Assembly (NCBI RefSeq): GCF_900107535.1
Contig: NZ_FNRA01000006.1
Span: 1-64,000, forward strand
Source: Pedobacter hartonius
GTDB lineage: Bacteria > Bacteroidota > Bacteroidia > Sphingobacteriales > Sphingobacteriaceae
Direction of reading: 5' to 3'
DNA: 64,000 bases
The position numbers were made by a program, and so were the translations under genes. Each line of letters opens with the position of its first letter. Within the stretch, counting starts at the first letter, position 1. Positions 58,348-64,000 of the stretch are shown one piece after another. The notes beneath the pieces are model-generated. The model saw only the letters and a program-made list of their open reading frames with translations. It searched no databases and had not been told where the DNA came from.

Positions 58348-59337
58348 TTAGTACGCCCATTTGATGTAAACGGCGCCCCAGGTAAAGCCGCCTCCAAAAG
58401 CAGCAAGAACAATGTTGTCGCCTTTTTTGAGTTTGCTTTCCCATTCCCATAAACAAAGGGGTATGGTACCATTAGTGGTATTACCGTAACGTTCAATATT
58501 GATCATTACTTTTTCTGATCCTAATCCCATTCTTGAGGCAGTGGCATCAATAATTCTTTTGTTGGCCTGGTGAGGAACCAGCCAGGCTATATCTTCGGCA
58601 GTCAGCTCATTTTTTTCCATGATTTCGGCAGCCACATCAGCCATGTTGGTCACAGCAAATTTAAATACTGTTTTACCTTCCTGGAAAACAAAATGTTCCT
58701 TATTTTCTACTGTTTCATGGGATGCGGGTCTGAGGGATCCGCCTGCTTTCTGGTTCAGGAACTGCCTGCCTGACCCATCTGATTTCAGGATCGAGTCCAT
58801 AATCCCGTTACCTTCCTCATTGGGTTCTACTAAAACAGCACCGCAGCCGTCACCAAAGATGATGCAGGTGGTCCTGTCAGTATAGTCAATGATAGACGAC
58901 ATTTTATCGCCGCCTACAACCAGTATTTTTTTATGTTTTCCGGATTCAATGAATTGTGAAGCGGTAGTAAGTCCGTAGATGAAACCTGAGCATGCCGCCT
59001 GAAGGTCGAAACCCCAGGCATTTTTTGCCCCTATTTTATCAGCCAGGATATTTGCTGTTGCAGGGAAGGGCATATCAGGAGTAACGGTGCAGAAAATGAT
59101 CAGGTCAATCTCCTCGGCACTGATACCGCGTTTTTTTAGCAGGCCGTTGACAGCGTGCACAGCCATATCAGATGTTGCGAGTCCCTCGCCTTTTAATATT
59201 CTTCGCTCTTTAATACCCGTTCGTGAGATGATCCATTCGTCTGTTGTTTCTACTAGTGATTCTAATTCTCTGTTAGAAAGTACATATTCGGGAACATAAC
59301 CTTGAACCGCAGTAATAGCAGCGTGAATTTTATTCAT
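58348..59337 (-). CDS. fabH: 3-oxoacyl-ACP synthase III
   Basis: Starts fatty-acid synthesis by condensing acyl-CoA with malonyl-ACP. The triad is visible: Cys in [12 protein letters not shown], His in [12 protein letters not shown] and Asn in [13 protein letters not shown]. At 329 residues it is full length. In Bacteroidota this enzyme may take branched-chain acyl-CoA primers for iso-fatty acids; the primer preference is inferred, not read from the sequence. The plsX gene is 12 bp upstream on the same strand, the usual plsX-fabH order. Confidence 0.97.
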   Translation of the reverse strand: MNKIHAAITAVQGYVPEYVLSNRELESLVETTDEWIISRTGIKERRILKGEGLATSDMAVHAVNGLLKKRGISAEEIDLIIFCTVTPDMPFPATANILADKIGAKNAWGFDLQAACSGFIYGLTTASQFIESGKHKKILVVGGDKMSSIIDYTDRTTCIIFGDGCGAVLVEPNEEGNGIMDSILKSDGSGRQFLNQKAGGSLRPASHETVENKEHFVFQEGKTVFKFAVTNMADVAAEIMEKNELTAEDIAWLVPHQANKRIIDATASRMGLGSEKVMINIERYGNTTNGTIPLCLWEWESKLKKGDNIVLAAFGGGFTWGAVYIKWAY

Positions 59338-59349
59338 TTTATCTCTTAT

Positions 59350-60288
59350 TTATTTAAAAGCGGCCTGTATTTTTTCTACCAGACCTGTAGTTACCATCTC
59401 CCTGGCCTGCAGAACCATGTTCATCACAGCTTTGGGAGTAGAGATCCCGTGACCAATGATTACGGGTGCATTTACGCCGAGAACCGGGCTTCCACCATGA
59501 TTTTCATAATTGAACCTGTCAAAGAATTCATCTTTAAGGCCCTTTTTAATGGTCATGATATAAAAGGATTCGGCGAGTTTTAACATGATATTTCCGGTAA
59601 AGCCATCGCAAACGATTACGTCAGCTTTTTCATTGAACAAGTCACGGCCTTCAATGTTTCCGATGAAATTAAATTGATTGGATTCTTTCATCAGGGGGAA
59701 AGTTGCCAGGCTGAGCATATTGCCCTTTTCATCTTCCTCACCGATATTGATCAGTCCAACTTTTGGATTATTGATGTGCATTACATTTTCGGCGTACAAA
59801 CTACCTACAATACCAAACTGGACCAGTACGTCTGGTTTACAATCTGCATTGGCACCAACATCAAGCATTAAGCCTGTTCCTCCGCTAAGTTTTGGAACAA
59901 GTGTGCAGAGGCTGGGCCTGATAATCCCGGGAACAGTTTTTACGCTGAAGACGGCGCCAACCATCATTGCACCGGAGTTTCCGGCACCAATAAAAGCATC
60001 AATTTCTTTATGTTTTAACATAGAGAAACCTAGAGAAATACTGGAATTTGGTTTTTGGCTGATTGCTCTGGTAGGATGTTCGCCCATACCAATCACCTCT
60101 TCGGTATGAACATATTCAAAGTGATCGGCATTGAAGCCTTGCTCGGCAAGTATGGGCTTAATTTGCTGTGTATCGCCAATAAGCACCAAATGCTCATTTG
60201 GCGATAAAAGTTCATGGGCTGCTATTGCTCCCAAAACATTTGCTTTGGGAGCATAGTCTCCGCCCATTATATCGAGACCTATTTTCAT
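59350..60288 (-). CDS. plsX: Phosphate acyltransferase PlsX
   Basis: Makes acyl-phosphate from acyl-ACP, the first committed donor in phospholipid synthesis. The family start MKIGLDIMGGDYAPKANVLGAI and GAGNSGAMMVGAVF, LDVGANADCKP, INIGEEDEKGN and VVCDGFTGNIMLKLAES are all present in 312 residues. It lies 100 bp downstream of rpmF and 12 bp before fabH on the minus strand, in the rpmF-plsX-fabH order shared by many bacteria. Confidence 0.97.
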   Translation of the reverse strand: MKIGLDIMGGDYAPKANVLGAIAAHELLSPNEHLVLIGDTQQIKPILAEQGFNADHFEYVHTEEVIGMGEHPTRAISQKPNSSISLGFSMLKHKEIDAFIGAGNSGAMMVGAVFSVKTVPGIIRPSLCTLVPKLSGGTGLMLDVGANADCKPDVLVQFGIVGSLYAENVMHINNPKVGLINIGEEDEKGNMLSLATFPLMKESNQFNFIGNIEGRDLFNEKADVIVCDGFTGNIMLKLAESFYIMTIKKGLKDEFFDRFNYENHGGSPVLGVNAPVIIGHGISTPKAVMNMVLQAREMVTTGLVEKIQAAFK

Positions 60289-60388
60289 AGTAAAAAATCA
60301 GTTTGTGAGTAAAGCGTTATTGCCTTTTTTTCCAAGCGCCTAAGTTAAACTTAAACACATTGAAAACACAAACAATTTCTCAGTAAAA

Positions 60389-60580
60389 TTAACCTATTGA
60401 CGTATTTTCAATAACCAATTTACCGTTGTAGTATAAGTTACCATCAACGTTGTATGCATGGTGAGGGATGTGTATTGCACCAGTAGTTTGACAAGTAGCT
60501 AAAGAAGGAGCTACCGCTTTATAGTGTGTTCTTCTTTTATCTCTTCTACTTTTAGAGATCTTGCGTTTTGGATGTGCCAT
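60389..60580 (-). CDS. rpmF: Ribosomal protein L32
   Basis: A 63-residue large-subunit ribosomal protein with the usual basic start [21 protein letters not shown]. The zinc ribbon of classical L32 (two CxxC pairs) is not conserved: only one Cys ([14 protein letters not shown]) remains, so it is a zinc-free (C-minus) form, as in many Bacteroidota. It lies between the DUF177 gene (24 bp upstream) and plsX. Confidence 0.95.
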   Translation of the reverse strand: MAHPKRKISKSRRDKRRTHYKAVAPSLATCQTTGAIHIPHHAYNVDGNLYYNGKLVIENTSIG

Positions 60581-60604
60581 TGCTGATTTATTATTTTTTA
60601 ATTA

Positions 60605-61162
60605 TTATTTTAATTTTCTCAGTGCTTCCCAACGGGGGTCGTCACCTATTGTTTTTTCTTCCTGCTGAGATGGGGTAGCCAGACTTTCCAGTCTTTCAAT
60701 CATCTCTTTGTCGCACTGAACGCCATTGCCGTTCTGCTCACAAATCTTTATATATGGTACTGATACGGTGATAAATTCATACAGAATTTCTGCTATATCA
60801 ATACTGCTTTCCTTTTTATTCAGCATGATGATCTCCAGATCATCACTTTCCAGGTCATCCTCAGCAAACTTTACGATCTGCCTTTCTGTAATATCAATCG
60901 GTGCATCAAATTCTGATAAACATTTGTCGCAATCCAATATAATCGTTCCTGCAATGTGAATCCTGAGAATCAGCATTGTCTCTTGTTTGTCCAGCTCTAC
61001 GTCTACTTTAAGCATTCCCTTTTTTACTAAAGAGTACTCAAATGCGTCAAAAAAGCTGTTATCAATCTCAAAATCAAATTGATGCTTGCCAATTTTTAAG
61101 CCTGTAAACGGGATTGAAAATTGTTTTAAAGGTTTCAATTGTAACAAAATTTTAGCCCGCAA
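60605..61162 (-). CDS. DUF177 (YceD-family) protein
   Basis: A 185-residue cytoplasmic protein of the YceD/DUF177 family, almost always encoded upstream of rpmF; members affect 23S rRNA maturation in some plants and bacteria. The family pattern is seen in TIILDCDKCLSEFDAPID and the acidic ESDDLEIIMLNKKESSIDIAEILYEFI, with a C-terminal WEALRKLK. The exact role here is unknown. It is separated from pdxA by 52 bp and from rpmF by 24 bp. Confidence 0.9.
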   Translation of the reverse strand: MRAKILLQLKPLKQFSIPFTGLKIGKHQFDFEIDNSFFDAFEYSLVKKGMLKVDVELDKQETMLILRIHIAGTIILDCDKCLSEFDAPIDITERQIVKFAEDDLESDDLEIIMLNKKESSIDIAEILYEFITVSVPYIKICEQNGNGVQCDKEMIERLESLATPSQQEEKTIGDDPRWEALRKLK

Positions 61163-61214
61163 ATGTATGAATTAATTTGGGATTTATAAAATGTTTTATA
61201 AATATTATTACAGG

Positions 61215-62294
61215 TTAATTTGCATCGTCCTTTACATCTGCAGCCGTTTCAATAATTTTACCTCCGCTTCTTAACTGATTGCTTAACAGAGATTCCTGTT
61301 CACGCCTGTGGTTTACGATATGTGTAGCGGCAAAAATTGCTTCAATAAAAGAAGAAGGGTCTGCTATGTTCTTTCCGGCGATATCATAACCTGTGCCGTG
61401 ATCTGGTGAGGTACGTACGAATTTCATCCCTGCGGTATAATTAACGCCGTTTCCGAAGGCTATGGTCTTAAAAGGGATTAAACCCTGGTCATGGTACATG
61501 GCCAGAACAGCATCAAACTGTTTGTAGCTGCCTTTACCAAAAAATCCGTCTGCCGGATAAGGGCCAAAACAGATCACGCCGGAGTCGAATGCTTCCTGTA
61601 TAGCCGGCATGATAACTGTCTGCTCTTCCGTGCCCAGCAGGCCATTGTCGCCCGCATGCGGGTTCAGTCCCAGTACAGCTATTTTAGGTTTCTCGATCCA
61701 GAAATCTTTCTTAAGGCTTTCATTGATCATTACCAGTTTTTTAACGATCTTTTCTTTGGTGATGCTCTGTGCAACTTCGCTGATCGGGATATGGCCGGTA
61801 ACTACGCCAACGCGGATGTCCTCACTTACCAGGAACATCAGCACATCCGAAGCGCCGCTGCGTTCCTGAAGATATTCCGTATGGCCCGGAAACTTAAATG
61901 TATCAGATTGTATATTGTGTTTATTGATAGGTGCGGTAACTAAAGCATCTATGTTCCCGTTTACAAGGTCTTCCGTTGCTTTTTCCAGTGATAACAGGGC
62001 ATACTTTCCGCCTGTTTCATTGGCTACGCCCAATTCAATTTTCACATCCTCTTCCCAGCAATTGATCATATTGGCTTTTTTAGGATTTGCTTCCGCTGCC
62101 TGGTTGATTACATTGAAACTGAAATCGCCCAAACCCAGGGCTTTTCTATGGTAGGATGCTACTTTGGTATGTCCATAAACGATAGGGGTACAGTAATCAA
62201 GAATGCTCTGGTTGGCTAAAGCTTTTAAAATCACTTCCAAACCGATGCCATTCACGTCACCTATACTGATACCTATTTTAATTTTACTGCTCAT
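61215..62294 (-). CDS. pdxA: 4-hydroxythreonine-4-phosphate dehydrogenase
   Basis: NAD-dependent oxidase of the DXP-dependent pyridoxal-phosphate pathway. It keeps GISIGDVNGIGLEVILKAL, the metal and substrate segments FPGHTEYLQERSG and LGLNPHAGDNGLLGTEE, and AMYHDQGLIPFKT. The Met at 62294 gives 359 residues, normal length; an earlier reading to 62333 starts in a non-conserved hydrophobic stretch. It is the first gene of the minus-strand cluster ending in accC. PdxA also needs DXP from dxs (at 12.6 kb) in the PdxJ step, a pathway link only. Confidence 0.95.
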   Translation of the reverse strand: MSSKIKIGISIGDVNGIGLEVILKALANQSILDYCTPIVYGHTKVASYHRKALGLGDFSFNVINQAAEANPKKANMINCWEEDVKIELGVANETGGKYALLSLEKATEDLVNGNIDALVTAPINKHNIQSDTFKFPGHTEYLQERSGASDVLMFLVSEDIRVGVVTGHIPISEVAQSITKEKIVKKLVMINESLKKDFWIEKPKIAVLGLNPHAGDNGLLGTEEQTVIMPAIQEAFDSGVICFGPYPADGFFGKGSYKQFDAVLAMYHDQGLIPFKTIAFGNGVNYTAGMKFVRTSPDHGTGYDIAGKNIADPSSFIEAIFAATHIVNHRREQESLLSNQLRSGGKIIETAADVKDDAN

Positions 62295-62601
62295 GCTCAA
62301 ATAAAAATTTAGCGCAAAATACAGAAAAATCATTAGGATACAGTTTTTTCGTGCGTCAGATGTCCTTATGCTTAACCTGTCAAAGCTGTTTCAGGTGATT
62401 AGCCGCGTTGTCATACTACCCGGGTGATCTATCATTCGGTTCAGAAACATCCTGATTTTATCAGTTTTGATTTATTTTGTTATCATTTGGTAAGCTTCTG
62501 CCGGTTTCCGGTTAATGTTAAGTCATTAGTCATAAAACTTTAGTTATTTTGCAGCAAGGGGAGCAGAAGTTTCTGCATCCGGCAAATAAACAGGAAAGCA
62601 T
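62295..62601. other. Divergent intergenic region between pdxA and rsmA
   Basis: 307 bp with no supported gene. It must hold the pdxA (-) and rsmA (+) promoters, but I see no clean TTG-N19-TAnnTTTG pair. Near-matches are a TTATTTTG at about 62542-62549 for rsmA and an ACCCGGGT 8-bp palindrome at about 62419-62426. No RNA gene or riboswitch was recognised. Confidence 0.5.
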
Positions 62602-63408
62602 ATGAGTTTGGTAAGGGCGAAAAAACATTTAGGACAACACTTTTTGACCGATAAGAAGATAGCGGAGAAAATTGTGAACGGTCTTGTTCATACCGATCAG
62701 TACCGCCAGGTGCTGGAAGTAGGCCCGGGAATGGGGATTCTTTCTGATATTCTGCTGGAAAGGGAGAACCTGGAAACATTTATGATCGATATCGATACTG
62801 AGTCTTATCATTTCCTGAATGATAAATACCCTCAGATGGGCAGTCGTCTGATCAATGGCGACTTTCTGAAAATGGATCTGGCCGCAGTGTTTCCCGGCAA
62901 ATTTGCCATTATCGGTAATTTCCCTTATAACATATCTTCACAGATCCTCTTTAAAGTTCTTGAACACCGTGCCAACGTAGTAGAGATGGTGGGCATGTTT
63001 CAGAAAGAAGTAGCAGAGCGTTGTGCTTCCAAATCAGGAACAAAAGAATACGGTATCCTGAGTGTGCTGATCCAGGCTTATTACGATATTGACTATTTGT
63101 TCACGGTAAAACCGGGTACTTTTAACCCGCCGCCCAAAGTGAACTCTGGCGTGATCAGATTGAGCAGAAATAATGTTGAAACGCTGGCATGTGATGAAAA
63201 ACTGTTCTGGACGGTAGTAAAGGCCGGATTTAACCAGCGCAGAAAAACACTGCGTAATGCTTTATCGGGCGTGCTTCCCAAAGCCAAAATGGACGACCAT
63301 ATATTTTTTGAAAAACGTGCGGAGCAGCTTACTGTGCAGGATTTTATTGCACTTACACAACATGTAACTGAACGCTCAAAAATAACTATACAACCAGATG
63401 AAGGGTAA
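62602..63408 (+). CDS. rsmA: 16S rRNA (adenine1518-N6/adenine1519-N6)-dimethyltransferase
   Basis: SAM-dependent enzyme that dimethylates two adenines of 16S rRNA during 30S assembly (KsgA). It has AKKHLGQHFLTDKKIAEKIV, the SAM motif LEVGPGMGILSDIL, and the catalytic IIGNFPYNISSQILFK (NxPY). The C-terminal helical domain with FNQRRKTLRNALSG is also present. It has 268 residues, the family norm. It overlaps the following dehydrogenase start by 11 bp (63398-63408), indicating co-transcription. Confidence 0.97.
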   Translation: MSLVRAKKHLGQHFLTDKKIAEKIVNGLVHTDQYRQVLEVGPGMGILSDILLERENLETFMIDIDTESYHFLNDKYPQMGSRLINGDFLKMDLAAVFPGKFAIIGNFPYNISSQILFKVLEHRANVVEMVGMFQKEVAERCASKSGTKEYGILSVLIQAYYDIDYLFTVKPGTFNPPPKVNSGVIRLSRNNVETLACDEKLFWTVVKAGFNQRRKTLRNALSGVLPKAKMDDHIFFEKRAEQLTVQDFIALTQHVTERSKITIQPDEG

Positions 63409-64000
63409 AATTTTAATTGTTGACGACTTACATCCTGTATTTAAAAGCAGGGCCGGACAATTGGGGTATGAGGTAGATGACCGTCCGAAAATTACACGGG
63501 CAGAAACACTTGCAATCATTTCGGCATATGACGGAATTGCCGTACGTACCAAATTCAGGATAGATAAAGAACTGATGGATGCCGCTCCCGGACTAAAATT
63601 CGTAGCAAGGGCAGGAGCCGGGCTTGACAATATAGATGAAGCATATGCCAATGAAAAGGGTATCCTGCTGATCAATGCGCCTGAAGGGAACAGGGACGCT
63701 CTGGGCGAGCATGCCATGGCGATGCTGTTGTCGCTGATCAATAACCTCCGCAAAGCGGATATAGAGATCAGGAATAGCATCTGGGACCGTGAAGGGAACC
63801 GTGGATGGGAACTGAAGGGCAAGACCGTAGGGATCATTGGTTATGGCTTTATGGGGAGTAGTTTTGCACGCAAGCTTTCAGGGTTTGAAGTTAAAGTGCT
63901 TGCTTACGATAAATACAAGACAGGGTTTTCTGATGCTTATGCACAGGAGTGCAGTATGGAAGAGATCGTGAAACATAGTGACGTACTGAGCCTGCATATT
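63398..64000 (+). CDS. D-2-hydroxyacid dehydrogenase (SerA-like), 3' end outside window
   Basis: NAD-dependent dehydrogenase of the phosphoglycerate/lactate dehydrogenase superfamily. The first 201 residues are seen: N-terminal substrate-domain start KGKILIVDDLHPVF, VARAGAGLDNID, NAPEGNRDALGEHAMAMLL and the Rossmann motif VGIIGYGFMGSSFARKL. The frame runs to the last base of the window. Whether it is serA (D-3-phosphoglycerate dehydrogenase) or a paralogue needs the missing C-terminus. It overlaps rsmA by 11 bp. Confidence 0.88.
   Translation, partial: MKGKILIVDDLHPVFKSRAGQLGYEVDDRPKITRAETLAIISAYDGIAVRTKFRIDKELMDAAPGLKFVARAGAGLDNIDEAYANEKGILLINAPEGNRDALGEHAMAMLLSLINNLRKADIEIRNSIWDREGNRGWELKGKTVGIIGYGFMGSSFARKLSGFEVKVLAYDKYKTGFSDAYAQECSMEEIVKHSDVLSLHI

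Noticed and set aside
63376..63837. 153-codon minus-strand frame at the right end
   Set aside because: Fully opposite to the conserved dehydrogenase start (63398 onward), which has clear family motifs.

Overview
The window is a gene-dense chromosomal segment from a member of the Bacteroidota, most likely a Sphingobacteriaceae (Pedobacter-like) bacterium. The evidence is a 2,384-residue SprA (type IX secretion/gliding translocon) between ruvA and gcvH, a TreZ/TreY-MalQ trehalose cluster, carboxypeptidase-regulatory-fold outer-membrane barrels, many lipoproteins with short signal peptides, few Shine-Dalgarno sequences, and a CTTG-N19-TACCTTTG promoter that fits the Bacteroidota -33/-7 consensus. 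The genus is inferred, not proven. I see no tRNA, rRNA, CRISPR array, complete insertion sequence or prophage; almost everything reads as core genome.

Layout. 0.1-7.9 kb (+): overlapping treX/glgX-treZ-treY::malQ cluster that converts glycogen to trehalose. The first gene has lost its N-terminal carbohydrate-binding module at a sharp junction near base 88. 7.9-9.7 kb: GH16 lipoprotein (-) and DinB-like protein (+). 9.9-14.5 kb: glmS (+), then an acetyltransferase and dxs (-), separated by strong hairpins. 14.7-18.4 kb (+): glyA and a soluble GAF-PAS-PAS hybrid histidine kinase. 18.6-21.5 kb (-): comF-like gene, rlmN, rluF. 21.6-34.3 kb (+): ECF-type sigma factor and cupin anti-sigma factor, amidohydrolase, nitronate monooxygenase-like protein, acylphosphatase, lipid-linked oligosaccharide flippase, dut, TPR protein, DUF4292 lipoprotein, EnvC-like protein, two TatA proteins, gatA and a LysM lytic transglycosylase.

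34.6-43.3 kb (+): ruvA-sprA-gcvH-vanZ. 43.3-46.5 kb (+): an unannotated-size 45-residue lipoprotein and a large outer-membrane barrel. 46.6-49.5 kb (+): feoA, feoB and a SprT-like metalloprotein. 49.5-62.3 kb (-): unknown lipoprotein, fused E1 dehydrogenase, LutB-like iron-sulfur protein, M28 peptidase, tatC, then the fatty-acid/phospholipid block pdxA-DUF177-rpmF-plsX-fabH-accB-accC. 62.6-64.0 kb (+): rsmA and a D-2-hydroxyacid dehydrogenase cut by the window end.

How the genes relate: the window is dominated by envelope biogenesis (Tat export split between 31 and 56 kb, T9SS SprA, EnvC, lytic transglycosylase, flippase, possible LolB-like lipoprotein insertion) with central metabolism (trehalose, glucosamine-6-P, isoprenoid, one-carbon, fatty acid). 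The most interesting items are the truncated GlgX junction, the TreY-MalQ fusion, the TPR/DUF4292/EnvC block, the TatC signal-peptide-site substitution, the tiny Cys-rich lipoprotein and a 24-bp perfect inverted repeat after glmS. I did not find a clear new multi-gene system.
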